Assembly (NCBI GenBank): GCA_046259385.1 | Contig: JBJYWI010000171.1 | Location: 1 to 21,329 of the forward strand | Origin: CAVWDI01 sp046259385 | GTDB taxonomy: Bacteria; Chloroflexota; Anaerolineae; Anaerolineales; UBA4823 | Reading direction: 5' to 3' | DNA: 21,329 nucleotides | Part shown: one piece after another, positions 7,443 through 15,984 of the stretch | Layout: every line of letters starts with the position of its first letter | Numbering within the stretch: position 1 is the stretch's first letter | Position numbers and translations under genes: made by a program | The notes under the pieces: generated by a model | Told to the model about the DNA's origin: nothing | Seen by the model: the letters and a program-made list of their open reading frames with translations, nothing else | Database searches by the model: none

Positions 7443-7544
7443 CTCGCTCATTGTTTATTTTTACTATTGGGACTTATTAATTGAGTCCATGGATAAATCT
7501 CATCCTGCTAATAAATTAATTCACCGGTTATGTGTACATTTTAG

Positions 7545-7573
7545 TTGACATTATTAAATATATGTAATATAAA
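7545..7573 (+). promoter_or_regulatory. Near-consensus sigma-70 promoter for the methyltransferase-like gene
   Basis: TTGACA at 7545-7550 and TATAAA at 7568-7573 are 17 bases apart. Transcription would begin near 7580, about 60 bases before the ATG at 7643, and no other gene intervenes. Confidence 0.75.
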
Positions 7574-7642
7574 TTTATTTACAGTGAGTATCAGAGCAGA
7601 AAACTTTTATCTACTCAAATATAAATGATATTCAGATAATTC

Positions 7643-8167
7643 ATGAATTCCTTTTATAAGCATTTTTACAACCTGCCCACCCGTTCGCTGGCATACATTG
7701 CTTCCGCCTTGACCATTGTTCAGATCGGCTTGGCTGTTTTCTTGTACGGCAGAAGCAGCGAGGCTGTTGAGTGGGCTGGCTGGATATGCATCTGGATATC
7801 GGCGGTCTTTGGGTGGCTTCCTATAATCACATTCCGGAAAAAAGGCGGCGTGCCGGAAGGCAAAAGCTATGTTGACACCACCCGCCTGGTGGACAGCGGC
7901 ATTTACGCCATCGTTCGCCACCCCCAAAACGGCACCGCCTGGCTGCTGATCAACCTGGGCGTTACCCTGATCACGTGGCACTGGTCCACTCTTTTGCTGG
8001 GTATTCTTTCCATGCCGGTTGTTTATGCAGACACGTTTAGAGCCGACCTGCGCCTGATCGAGAAATTCGGCGATCCGTATCGCGGCTACATAAATCGAGT
8101 ACCCAGGGTGAACTTCCTGCTTGGGATAATCCGGCTCTTACTGAGGCAGCTGGGAACTGAAGAATAA
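7643..8167 (+). CDS. Isoprenylcysteine carboxyl methyltransferase / phospholipid methyltransferase-like membrane protein
   Basis: The protein has 174 residues with membrane segments at about 15-35, 43-62 and a longer hydrophobic region at 97-128. The family signature is clear: a Gly-Ile-Tyr before RHPQ (residues 92-95), the hydrophobic hairpin, then an acidic residue before KFGDPYRGY and VPRVN near the C-terminus. In ICMT/PEMT-type enzymes the RHP and terminal E-x-Y-x-x-Y elements bind S-adenosylmethionine at the membrane face; substrates range from isoprenylated cysteines to lipids, and most bacterial members are uncharacterised. The usual pair of adjacent glutamates in the C-terminal motif is represented here by a single Glu140. 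The ribosome site before the ATG is weak, although the promoter is strong. It ends near a probable terminator shared with the convergent glycosyltransferase gene. Family is confident; the substrate is not known. Confidence 0.82.
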   Translation: MNSFYKHFYNLPTRSLAYIASALTIVQIGLAVFLYGRSSEAVEWAGWICIWISAVFGWLPIITFRKKGGVPEGKSYVDTTRLVDSGIYAIVRHPQNGTAWLLINLGVTLITWHWSTLLLGILSMPVVYADTFRADLRLIEKFGDPYRGYINRVPRVNFLLGIIRLLLRQLGTEE

Positions 8168-8182
8168 TTATTCACCCAGCCT

Positions 8183-8243
8183 AAAATCTTCCCTAAATAA
8201 ATGTGCCGGACATCTATTCCCCTGTTTGGAGGGAAGGTTTTTT
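8183..8243 (+). terminator. Probable intrinsic terminator with a long loop
   Basis: AAAATCTTCCCT at 8183-8194 pairs with AGGGAAGGTTTT at 8230-8241 (12 pairs, one G-T wobble) around a 35-base loop, and the right arm runs into TTTTTT. It lies 16 bases after the methyltransferase-like stop. The long loop lowers certainty. Confidence 0.5.
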
Positions 8244-8375
8244 ATATGTACGGCATCTGAACCCTATATTCAGTATACACGGCTTCTTGGTCGGCAGCTT
8301 TAAAAAGACACCCTATAGTTCCAGAACAGGAGGCTCAGCACTTGACAATCTCCAAAATCATTACCATGGATAATA

Positions 8376-10334
8376 TCATTCCCCGCAGTCATACAGGACC
8401 GGCGGGTAAACCAAGCTGGGTTCCCCTACCGCTGGTGGCGGCTTATCGCGCTGTCCACCTTGGGAGCTGAATTCCGGCACGATCTCGCAGGCAGAATCGA
8501 GCCATCTCCCAATCTTTGCATCTCTCCAGCGCCCCTCCCGGCTGTACAGCACAAATCGCAGTTCTCCCCGCCCCACCATCTCAGCCAAACCACCTGGATC
8601 AATGACCGGATCCTGCCCGTTAAACCCGGCCATATACAGGACCGGCCTGCCTGTCTCCAGCACGATCAGGGCACCCTGCTGGGCGCTCGGCACCGCCAGC
8701 AGATAGGCGCTATCCCCGGTCCGCTCGCTGACGTAATCGATCAGGCGCCTCTCCACCGGGCCGGGTTCGCCCAGCTGCGGCAGCTTGCGCATGTCAAACG
8801 AACCCTGGAAAGCCCCCGGAAGTCCTCCGTGCGGGTTCTCATCCAGCGCGGTTAAAATCGACCAGACCAGCGGGATCAGCACTACTGAAGCCAGAATAAA
8901 ACCCCGGGCAGCGTGCTGCAGCCAGCGCGATCTCCTCCCCGAGTGGAATACCGCCATAATGAAAACCCCATAAAGGATTAGTATCAATGGAGCATATACC
9001 CAGGTGGATAGGACTCCATATGAAACAGCCAGGTAAATCTGGACCCCAAGCGTAACAGCTGCAATCCCAGCCAGCAGCAGTGCATTCCGCCCCTCCTGGT
9101 TTCGATCCCGCCAGAGCAGCGAGACAGCCATCCCCACCCCCGCTCCTAGGGGCGGCGCCAGTGTTGCCAGGTAATATGCATGGAAAAACCCGGCTAGGCT
9201 GAAGAAGACCAGTCCGTTCAGCAGCCAGCTGCCCCAGAGCAGAGCCCCACGCTGCTCACTCCTTTTGAGCGGCATCCTCAAAGGCGAGCTTATTAGCCCC
9301 AATCCAGTACCCAGCAGCGCCAGCGGAAGCAGCCAGCTCATTTCTTTCCCGAGCGGAGGTGTAATTAAACGACTCCAGCCCGCTTCGCCAATTTCAAACA
9401 GGAGTGCGTCCGTCGGCGGTATGCCTGCGGCACCGCCATTAGGGCCGAAGATGCGCATAATCCCGTTGTAACCGGCAATCAAACCGAACACGCTGTTATC
9501 CGCGCTTCCACCGATATACGGGCGTCTATCTGGCGGGGTCAGATCCACAACCTGCGCCCAGCTCAATGACACGACCAGAATGATTAGAAATGCGATCAGC
9601 AGGTCAGCCGCTTTTCCTCTCCAAGACCGGTCAGCCCCCAGGAAATACAATCCGAAGAAAGCCGGCAGCGCCAGGTAAGCCTGCAACATCTTGACATTAA
9701 ATGCCAGACCAACAAAAAGCGCTCCCAACCAGAGCCAGCGCCTGTGCCCGCTTTCAGCTGCATGGATAAACCCGCAGGCAGCAAGCAGCAAAAAGAATGT
9801 CAGAATTCCATCCAGGACGTTGCTGCGATTGACCGCGACAGCAACCGGCGTCAATGCGAGCACCAGCGAGGCAAGCAATCCCGCCCCGCTGCCGAAATGG
9901 CGTTTGACAAGCCAGTACAGCAGGAGGACGCTAAGCATTCCAGCTATGATGCTGGGCAAAACGAGCGCAAATCCGTTTAAACCAAGCAGAGAGGCGAATC
10001 CAGCCTGAATCCACAGACCCAGCGGTGGTTTATCCACCGAAACCGACCCGCCCGGTTCCGCTGCAAGGAAAAAAAAGTTGTGCCACGAATGGAGCATGCT
10101 CTTTACCGCCGCGCTGTAATAGATATTCCCCATCCCGGCTGCGCCGATATTCAAGGTATAGAGAATCAGACCGAGCAGCAGGATTGCCACCAGCAGCAGG
10201 CGGGCAGGCGTAATCATCGGGAAGAATTCCCTGTCCAGCCAGCCGCTCTCCATTCCATTAATCCCCGATTCGGCGGAGGCGGGTTTTCGACCCATAACTT
10301 CTTCTGTCATGTCTGGTGATAATTCCTGAGCCAT
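8376..10334 (-). CDS. GT39 family membrane glycosyltransferase, YkcB-like
   Basis: The 652-residue protein has a short cytosolic N-terminus (about 1-41), then a long membrane region of alternating hydrophobic helices to about 515, and a soluble C-terminal part. Near residues 70-106 it has NIYYSAAVKSM, HSWHNFF and VDKPPLG, the conserved first outer loop of YkcB/YycB-type GT39 proteins. An NRSNVLDG segment around 169-176 is a second family hallmark. These enzymes transfer sugars from polyprenyl-phosphate donors to cell-envelope targets on the outer face of the membrane. The C-terminal region (about 520-652) resembles the extracytoplasmic domain of YkcB relatives and may bind the acceptor. The gene is divergent from a response-regulator/kinase operon with 147 bases between them, an arrangement that suggests control by that system. 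The ribosome site is weak. Composition is distinctly GC-richer than the first 7.5 kb of the window. Confidence 0.88.
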   Translation of the reverse strand: MAQELSPDMTEEVMGRKPASAESGINGMESGWLDREFFPMITPARLLLVAILLLGLILYTLNIGAAGMGNIYYSAAVKSMLHSWHNFFFLAAEPGGSVSVDKPPLGLWIQAGFASLLGLNGFALVLPSIIAGMLSVLLLYWLVKRHFGSGAGLLASLVLALTPVAVAVNRSNVLDGILTFFLLLAACGFIHAAESGHRRWLWLGALFVGLAFNVKMLQAYLALPAFFGLYFLGADRSWRGKAADLLIAFLIILVVSLSWAQVVDLTPPDRRPYIGGSADNSVFGLIAGYNGIMRIFGPNGGAAGIPPTDALLFEIGEAGWSRLITPPLGKEMSWLLPLALLGTGLGLISSPLRMPLKRSEQRGALLWGSWLLNGLVFFSLAGFFHAYYLATLAPPLGAGVGMAVSLLWRDRNQEGRNALLLAGIAAVTLGVQIYLAVSYGVLSTWVYAPLILILYGVFIMAVFHSGRRSRWLQHAARGFILASVVLIPLVWSILTALDENPHGGLPGAFQGSFDMRKLPQLGEPGPVERRLIDYVSERTGDSAYLLAVPSAQQGALIVLETGRPVLYMAGFNGQDPVIDPGGLAEMVGRGELRFVLYSREGRWRDAKIGRWLDSACEIVPEFSSQGGQRDKPPPAVGEPSLVYPPVLYDCGE

Positions 10335-10387
10335 CAGATTTCTTTTATACCATTTTTCAGGGGATAAGGTTGAGATTAGACTTAAAT

Positions 10388-10410
10388 CCTGTAAAGAGTA
10401 TGTGTACAGG
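10388..10410. promoter_or_regulatory. Inverted repeat CCTGTA-11-TACAGG in the divergent promoter region
   Basis: Exact 6-base arms lie at 10388-10393 and 10405-10410, inside the 147-base gap between the GT39 gene and the regulator operon. Two similar AT-rich segments flank it (CTTAAATC at 10381, CTTAACCAAATC at 10430), which could be OmpR-type boxes. The position suits shared control of both directions. Arms this short can occur by chance. Confidence 0.35.
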
Positions 10411-10481
10411 AGTGCTATTCCTTAGTATCTTAACCAAATCTGAACAAAATAGGGTTATGATTACCACCCGGGTAAACCAAC

Positions 10482-11177
10482 ATGTCCAAAACAATCCTGG
10501 TCGTAGACGACAAATCCAGCGTGCGCAAACTCCTGCACGATTACCTGACCGAGCAGAATTATACGGTCGTGCCGGCAGCCAACGGGCGTGAGGCGATTTA
10601 TGCCTCCCGCCATTCCAGGCCCGACCTGATCCTGCTGGATATTATGATGCCCGAAATGGACGGATTTGAATTCTTGCGCCAGTACCGCCGTGAAGGCGAT
10701 GCGCCGGTAATTATCATTACCGCCAGGGAGGAGGAGACCGACGCGGTCCTAGGTCTCGAACTGGGCGCGGACGACTACGTTATCAAACCTTTCCGCATGA
10801 AAGAGCTTGCAGCCCGCATCCGGGCAGTCCTGAGACGGGCTGAACCGGCACCAAACAGTGCAAAAACACTGCTTTCTGGAAGCCTATCCCTGGATGAAAG
10901 AACCCATCTCGTAACCGCGGATGGAGAACCTGTCGAGCTTACCCCGATCGAATTTGACCTGTTATCCACCCTGATGAGCGCACCCGGTCAGGTCTTCACC
11001 CGGGCCCAGTTGAGCGACCAGCTATACGAGAGCGGTTTCGCCGGGCTGGAACGGACTCTCAACGTCCACATCCGCAACCTGCGTTCAAAAATCGAGCTGG
11101 ACCCTGCCAAACCGGAATATATCAAGACCGTTTTCGGGGTGGGATACCGCTTCCGCCGGGAGAGTAAAAAACAATGA
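10482..11177 (+). CDS. OmpR/PhoB-type response regulator
   Basis: This 231-residue protein starts at the ATG of MSKTILVVDDK. The receiver domain (1-118) has Asp9/Asp10, phosphoacceptor Asp53 in LLDIMMPEMDG, Thr80 and Lys102 in IKPF. The C-terminal winged helix (about 128-228) has LTPIEFDLLSTL, a recognition-helix region ending NVHIRNLRSKIE, and the closing VFGVGYRF. It should be phosphorylated by the kinase encoded immediately downstream, whose start codon overlaps its stop by 4 bases (ATGA), so the pair is translated together. The divergent GT39 gene is the obvious candidate target besides its own operon. No strong Shine-Dalgarno precedes the start. Identity as a phospho-activated DNA-binding regulator is certain; the signal and sites are not visible. 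Confidence 0.96.
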   Translation: MSKTILVVDDKSSVRKLLHDYLTEQNYTVVPAANGREAIYASRHSRPDLILLDIMMPEMDGFEFLRQYRREGDAPVIIITAREEETDAVLGLELGADDYVIKPFRMKELAARIRAVLRRAEPAPNSAKTLLSGSLSLDERTHLVTADGEPVELTPIEFDLLSTLMSAPGQVFTRAQLSDQLYESGFAGLERTLNVHIRNLRSKIELDPAKPEYIKTVFGVGYRFRRESKKQ

Positions 11178-12595
11178 GGTTCAGCTTAGCGGCAAAGATG
11201 ACGCTCGCTTTCCTGTTTATCGCGCTGACCGCCTCAATCCTTGTGGCGGTCGTAATGCGCCTGTACAGCATTGAGCAGTTTAACCGGCTGGTTATCGAGC
11301 AGCAGCGGCTCTCATTCGGGGAATTTTTACAGGAGTACTACCAGGTTAACGGAACCTGGGATGGGCTGTCTGAACAGCTCGATGAAGGAAATCATTTTGA
11401 TCTACAGCACCGGGAATTACTGCGACCGGGGGACAGGCCAGGCTCCAAACCCATAAGAAACACCGCAGCGCACCCCAACCGCAGGTGGGAGTTCTTCGGC
11501 TTGGCAGATGCCAGCGGTGTGGTGGTCATTCCAGTATCGCCTAATTCTCCTCCCGGCTCTTCAGCCCCAGCCGCCATGCTGGCCAGTGGGGAACGACTGG
11601 AGATGGACGGCGAGCAGATCGGAACGATATTGACTGTGGTAAACCCTCCAGATTTTACGCCTGCTGAGCAGGCTTTCCTGCGGCGTACCAACTCCGCCCT
11701 GTGGATCGCAGCCCTCGGGTCAGCTCTGGTCGCCTTGCTGGTCGGGCTGCTCCTGGCACGCAGCCTGACAAGCCCACTGCGCAAACTGACCTCTGCAGCC
11801 GAAAGTATCGGCAGGGGAGAACTGGAACAACAGGTGGAAGTGAAATCGGGCGATGAAATCGGCCAACTTGCAGAAACTTTCAACCAGATGAGTCGCGCAA
11901 TTGTCCATTCCAACCAGCAGCGTCGCCAGATGACCGCCGATATCGCCCACGACCTGCGCACACCGCTAACGGTGATTGCCGGTTATATTGAATCAATGCG
12001 CGAAGGCGTTCTGGCGCCTTCCCGGGAGCGGCTAGACCTGGTGTATCGTGAGATCGAACGCCTGGAAGGTCTGGTGGATGATCTGAGTGTGCTCGCCCGG
12101 GCGGACTCCGGGGAATTAAGCCTGAATCTGGCACCGGTAAACCCCCGCGACCTGCTGGAAATGGCTGCCGATCCATTTCAACTGCCCGCTGAACAGAAGG
12201 AAATCCTGCTAGGGGTTGAGGTTGATTCCGACCTGCCCTCCATAAACGTCGATGAAAGCCGCATGGCGCAGGTGTTTTCCAACCTGATCAGCAATGCCTT
12301 GCGCTACACCTCCGCCGGCGGCAGAATCATCCTGAGCGCTGAAAAGGAAAGGGAGCATGTGGTTCTATCGGTCGCTGACAACGGACCCGGCATCCGCCAG
12401 GACGACCTGCCTTTTATCTTCAACCGCTTCTACCGCGCCGATAAGTCCCGCGCGGAGCAGAACGGAGAGTCCGGGTTGGGATTGGCGATCTGCAAAGCCC
12501 TTGTGGAAGCCCAGGGGGGGACCATCATAGTTGAGTCGACCCTGGGAGAGGGCACCCGCTTTATGATGAGTTTCGCGGGTTTGCAGCATACTTGA
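11174..12595 (+). CDS. Membrane sensor histidine kinase (BaeS/PhoR-like architecture)
   Basis: The 473-residue kinase has transmembrane helices at about 9-30 and 174-195 bounding an outer sensor loop of about 140 residues rich in Pro and charged residues. Then come a HAMP domain (196-248, SLTSPLRKL), the HisKA box DIAHDLRTPL with phospho-accepting His259, and an ATPase domain with N-box Asn374 (NLISNALRY), G1 402-406 (DNGPG), F-box FNRFYR and G2 GESGLGLA (431-438). All catalytic residues are intact and there is no PAS domain, unlike the other kinase in this window. The ATG overlaps the regulator stop. The pair lies beside a GT39 gene, which suggests a role in sensing the cell envelope; the ligand is unknown. 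Confidence 0.96.
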   Translation: MRFSLAAKMTLAFLFIALTASILVAVVMRLYSIEQFNRLVIEQQRLSFGEFLQEYYQVNGTWDGLSEQLDEGNHFDLQHRELLRPGDRPGSKPIRNTAAHPNRRWEFFGLADASGVVVIPVSPNSPPGSSAPAAMLASGERLEMDGEQIGTILTVVNPPDFTPAEQAFLRRTNSALWIAALGSALVALLVGLLLARSLTSPLRKLTSAAESIGRGELEQQVEVKSGDEIGQLAETFNQMSRAIVHSNQQRRQMTADIAHDLRTPLTVIAGYIESMREGVLAPSRERLDLVYREIERLEGLVDDLSVLARADSGELSLNLAPVNPRDLLEMAADPFQLPAEQKEILLGVEVDSDLPSINVDESRMAQVFSNLISNALRYTSAGGRIILSAEKEREHVVLSVADNGPGIRQDDLPFIFNRFYRADKSRAEQNGESGLGLAICKALVEAQGGTIIVESTLGEGTRFMMSFAGLQHT

Positions 12596-12678
12596 GAGTT
12601 GCTCTTCAATACCAATTCAACATCACTACCAAAACTTGACGCTTTTAATTGTTACTGCTGATTATCAAAAATTCAAGT

Positions 12679-12720
12679 TTGTTGTTTTGCTCCGTTAATG
12701 TATAATTTGTATATACAAAT
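12679..12720 (+). promoter_or_regulatory. Promoter overlapped by a 16-bp perfect palindrome, upstream of the lipoprotein gene
   Basis: TTGTTG at 12679-12684 and TATAAT at 12701-12706 are 16 bases apart. ATTTGTATATACAAAT at 12705-12720 is a perfect palindrome covering the end of the -10 box and the expected start site, the classic place for a repressor operator. The leader to the lipoprotein ATG would be about 135 bases. I see no gene in the rest of 12596-12849. Confidence 0.55.
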
Positions 12721-12849
12721 GATGCATATAGCAAAAATAATTGGTTGGCTTCAAGTCATTGTTATCTACATCGCCCGTCCGCCTTGTAAAAATATGGTGG
12801 GTTTTTTTATACAATAGATTAGATAATAGCAAAGTAATAGGAGGGGATA

Positions 12850-13656
12850 ATGCGAGAAAAGTTTCTTATCACTGCGAAACAATTATTTTTGATTTTTATA
12901 TTATTACACGTTGGCTTATCTGCTTGTGGACCGGGACAACTGCTCGGCCCAACCATGACACCAACACCAACAAACACCCCAACTAGTACACCAACCCAAA
13001 CTCCCACAAGCACTCCAACTCATACCCCAACGTTAACACCTACAAACACTTCAACGCCAACATTCACCCCTACCCGGACACCTCTTCCGACTAATACACC
13101 AACGCCATTTCCAGTGCAAGTTGGATGGCGCGAATATGACTTGAGCGGTTTTCATATTGCAGTACCGGAACAATGGATTGCGGTAGATATTGACAAAGAA
13201 GGTTTCGATGCGATTCTAGGTCAATTGGGAGATATAGAGTCTGATTGGGCTAAAAACACAACCGAGATGATGTCCTCCGAAGCAATGCAAGAAATGACAA
13301 AGTTTTGGGCTATGGATTCAGAACCAGCAGGGGTCGGTTATGCTTCAACGAATGTGACATATCAAACTTATTTCATTGAAGTTGAAATCGAGGATTTTTA
13401 CGCCCAGATGTTGTCAGCTTATCAACAAATGGGAATCACAGTTACAGATAGTAAATGCGATCTGGTGATTAATAATCTAGATGCTGCGTGGTTTGAATTT
13501 CAATTGGGAATAGGGCCATTTTCAGTCAAGGAACACCAATATGTGTACTTGAATAATCGTGATATCTGGTCGGTTATAGTTGCCGTGGATGTATCCGAAT
13601 GGAATAAGTACGAATCCATTTTCGGTAAGATCGCAGAATCATTCAGGGTTGACTGA
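12850..13656 (+). CDS. Surface lipoprotein with Thr-Pro linker
   Basis: The gene has a strong ribosome site (AGGAGG, 5 bases before the ATG). The N-terminus is a lipoprotein signal: hydrophobic core then LSAC, with Cys26 as the lipidated residue. Residues about 36-89 are a Thr-Pro-rich linker of short TPTxTP units. The remaining 180 residues form a soluble domain starting GWREYDLSGFHIAVPEQW, with many acidic and aromatic residues and a single Cys. The opening of this domain (Phe-x-Ile-x-Val-Pro-x-x-Trp) recalls PsbP/MOG1-type folds found in many bacterial lipoproteins, but that is only a resemblance. TP-rich linkers behind a lipobox are typical of Anaerolineae surface proteins. Its role is unknown; it may be a binding or envelope-sensing protein on the outer face. 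Confidence 0.88.
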   Translation: MREKFLITAKQLFLIFILLHVGLSACGPGQLLGPTMTPTPTNTPTSTPTQTPTSTPTHTPTLTPTNTSTPTFTPTRTPLPTNTPTPFPVQVGWREYDLSGFHIAVPEQWIAVDIDKEGFDAILGQLGDIESDWAKNTTEMMSSEAMQEMTKFWAMDSEPAGVGYASTNVTYQTYFIEVEIEDFYAQMLSAYQQMGITVTDSKCDLVINNLDAAWFEFQLGIGPFSVKEHQYVYLNNRDIWSVIVAVDVSEWNKYESIFGKIAESFRVD

Positions 13657-13832
13657 AGGTGCGCGAACCGTAGCCGATCATGTGGCTGCCACCGGTGATT
13701 AATTAGAAGTTTACCGCTAATTCGTTGACTTTGTCTGCTGCTAATTGAGAACAAATCCAGTCTGGCAGCAGGCGCGTGGCACATGCCCTGGGTGACGACT
13801 TCCTCAATTCAAATGGGCCAGGCACATCCTCT

Positions 13833-14366
13833 TTACATAAACTCACGGAACTCGAGCCCGTGCCGTTTGCGGGAATCCAGCCAGGCCCTGCGCAGGATCT
13901 CGTAAACCTGCTCCGGATCGCGCACATTGCGCAGCACAATCTTCGGGTCGGAGACATCTTGACCCTGGATGGTGATATCCCCAATGCCGAGCACACGTTC
14001 GTGGACTCCTTGTTTGTAATCGATATCCTGGAAACGGATCAACTCAAAGTTCTCGACATCTCGGGAGAGCAGTCCGCCCACAATTTTCAGCCTCTCTGAA
14101 GTCAGCACGTAGCGTTCGACCATGGAAAGGAACGGGCGCCCCTGCCACAGTAAGACCTCCTCCACCCCTGATTCAACTGCGACCTTGGTTCCCTGATCCA
14201 GGTTTTCATCCAGCATGCCGTCAATGGTCACCATTAATCGGTCTGCGATCTCGACTGCCAGTTCCTCCTGCGCCTCTTTTGTTACACCAGTCAGATCAAC
14301 CCGGCTCTCTTTTATCGCCTTACGAACACTTGCGATCACATGTTCACGCTGCTTCTCAATTGACAT
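13833..14366 (-). CDS. Bacterial PH-domain protein (bPH/YokE-like)
   Basis: This 177-residue protein starts at an ATG with AGGAGG 5 bases upstream. Residues 1-65 are charged and helical; residues about 69-165 form a bacterial PH-like domain: EEVLLWQGRP, then YVLTSERLKIVGGLLSRD, FELIRFQDI, and GIGDITI. This strand pattern with the turn after LTSERL and the closing helix (VYEILRRAW) is typical of short bPH proteins. They have no known enzymatic activity and often act in membrane-stress or surface contexts. There is no signal peptide or membrane helix, so it is probably cytosolic. Its promoter region carries a palindrome. The lipoprotein gene is convergent with it; no terminator is obvious in the 176 bases between them. 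Confidence 0.82.
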   Translation of the reverse strand: MSIEKQREHVIASVRKAIKESRVDLTGVTKEAQEELAVEIADRLMVTIDGMLDENLDQGTKVAVESGVEEVLLWQGRPFLSMVERYVLTSERLKIVGGLLSRDVENFELIRFQDIDYKQGVHERVLGIGDITIQGQDVSDPKIVLRNVRDPEQVYEILRRAWLDSRKRHGLEFREFM

Positions 14367-14406
14367 AATCGCCTCCTGAAAATCAAAAATTCAGAAACTG
14401 ATCAAT

Positions 14407-14431
14407 ATTATAGTAGGTTATTAGTAATAAC
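14407..14431 (-). promoter_or_regulatory. Promoter of the PH-domain gene with a palindrome between -35 and -10
   Basis: On the minus strand TATAAT lies at 14412-14407, and a perfect 15-base palindrome (GTTATTA, C, TAATAAC) occupies 14431-14417, 4 bases upstream of it. No good -35 box is seen. A palindrome in the spacer is the position used by MerR-type activators and by some repressors. The start codon is about 40 bases downstream, at 14366. The remaining bases up to 14594 hold no gene I can support. Confidence 0.45.
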
Positions 14432-14594
14432 TCTTCTTTTAAGTTTAACGCACCAGACTCCATAGTCTCCTTGACGTTTGCCGCGTTCCTGATCTTTGAT
14501 CCAAAATCGCGGGTTGATATTTGAAATTTTGCACCGCGTTCCCTGAGACGCAGTTGAATCGCCCGCAACCAGGTTTTTTAAAACAGCGCCCCCG

Positions 14595-15869
14595 TTATAA
14601 ATGTCCATCACGGACAAACCCTTCAATCATCTCAACAGCATTCTCTACTACATTTTCACCCCGGATTTGTCGACATATTCGATGCGCGTTATCTCTAATG
14701 ATTTTTTCTGTAACCGCCTGGTGAATAGCGTGTGCCAACTTATCTGCTGTGAGTTTCTTCCGGGGAATCGGGCCTGGTCCAACACCCAATTCCTGTACCC
14801 GCCGCCCCCAAAAGAATTGATCGCCAAATGCAGGTACAATCACATTTGGTACGCCTGCACGTAAACCGGTAGCCGTCGTTCCAGCCCCACCGTGATGTAC
14901 AACAGCTGCCATCCGTGGGAATAACCAATCATGCGGTGTAGCATCGATAAGCAAAACTGAATCGGGTAAGTTTTGAGACCCGAATCCGCTCCATCCGCTT
15001 TGCAGAATGCCGCGCCGGTTGTTCTTGCGAAGTGCATCAATAACAATTTGTTGAATTTGCGCTTGATTGTGTTCAACCAAGCTGCCAAAACCGATGTAAA
15101 CTGGAGGTTCCCCTTTCTCTAAAAATTCAAGCAGCTTCTTTTCTGGTGTATACCCTTTGGCGGTGTTAAGAAACCAGTAACCGGAAATTTGCTGATTATT
15201 GCTCCAATCTGATGGTTTAGGCACCACGATGGAACTATAGCCGTAAATGATTGGAGTAGGACTTTGGGGTGAGTCCAACACCCAATATTCACACGCCTTC
15301 ATAGGTCGGATGCCTAATACTTCTACTCTGCACTCATTAACCGACGGCAGCATTAGATTGTAGAATAACTGGTTGAAGAGTTTCGTCGTGTAGTAATTGA
15401 CCAACCCCCTGAACGGCAGCCACTTTGGCGGGGTTTTACCTACTGCTCCTAAAAAATGACGGGAAGGTGTCATCGGCCAGAGAAAAGCGGCAAGAGAGGG
15501 AATACCCATCTTTTCGCTTATATGCCAACCCGCAAACGACAAGCCCGAGTTCAGCATCAGTTCAGCATCCTGACTTGCAGTTTGGGTTATTTCAAAGATT
15601 TCTCGTAAAACAGGCTTAAAGTTCTCTTTCATCCAGCCTGTAATACGGATCGTGTTATTCCCCAGTTCAGATAACGCCTGATTGACCATCACTTCACGCG
15701 GGTCCAGGTCTAACGGGTAAAAATCAAGATCGTAATCCCTGACAAAATGCTCAAAGATCTGATGAGTTAAAATCCGAACGGAATGTCCCGCTTGTCCCAA
15801 ACCCCTGGCTAAAGCAATATATGGTTGAACATCACCGCGCGTTCCGAAAGTATTAATTATAATTTTCAC
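14595..15869 (-). CDS. GT1/GT28-type glycosyltransferase (UGT / sterol-glucosyltransferase-like)
   Basis: This 424-residue GT-B enzyme starts at a GTG (MKIIINTFGTRGDVQP) with GGATTAG just upstream. The N-terminal domain has TFGTRGDVQPYIAL (residues 7-20), the acceptor-side hallmark of the sterol/macrolide glucosyltransferase group. The C-terminal donor domain has IGFGSL (259-264), HHGGAGTTATG (325-335) and PAFGDQFFWG (346-355), the UGT donor-binding motif with Asp350-Gln351. Such enzymes move a sugar from a nucleotide donor to a hydrophobic acceptor such as a sterol, lipid or polyketide. There is no signal peptide. It is complete and not obviously in an operon. The acceptor cannot be named from sequence. 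Confidence 0.9.
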   Translation of the reverse strand: MKIIINTFGTRGDVQPYIALARGLGQAGHSVRILTHQIFEHFVRDYDLDFYPLDLDPREVMVNQALSELGNNTIRITGWMKENFKPVLREIFEITQTASQDAELMLNSGLSFAGWHISEKMGIPSLAAFLWPMTPSRHFLGAVGKTPPKWLPFRGLVNYYTTKLFNQLFYNLMLPSVNECRVEVLGIRPMKACEYWVLDSPQSPTPIIYGYSSIVVPKPSDWSNNQQISGYWFLNTAKGYTPEKKLLEFLEKGEPPVYIGFGSLVEHNQAQIQQIVIDALRKNNRRGILQSGWSGFGSQNLPDSVLLIDATPHDWLFPRMAAVVHHGGAGTTATGLRAGVPNVIVPAFGDQFFWGRRVQELGVGPGPIPRKKLTADKLAHAIHQAVTEKIIRDNAHRICRQIRGENVVENAVEMIEGFVRDGHL

Positions 15870-15984
15870 TTTCTAATCCCCAAACCCGACTTTCTTTGTT
15901 TTGCCTTAATGTTGCCCAATATTTCGCGTTAGTTGTTTACGAGTGTGGAGAAGCGAGTCACCCGCACGCGGTTATTGAGCGCCT

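Noticed and set aside
11392..11961. 189-codon minus-strand open frame
   Set aside because: It is antisense to the second histidine kinase; the kinase frame has all the conserved motifs.
12741..12986. 81-codon plus-strand frame overlapping the lipoprotein start
   Set aside because: The lipoprotein frame has the ribosome site, signal peptide and lipobox; this one has none of these.
12958..13115. Repeated CCAAC/ACACC units resembling a tandem repeat or CRISPR array
   Set aside because: They are in frame and encode the Thr-Pro linker of the lipoprotein; there are no equal-length repeats or unique spacers.
14383..14626. Short minus-strand frames between the PH-domain and glycosyltransferase genes
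   Set aside because: They lack ribosome sites and family features, and one overlaps the end of the glycosyltransferase.
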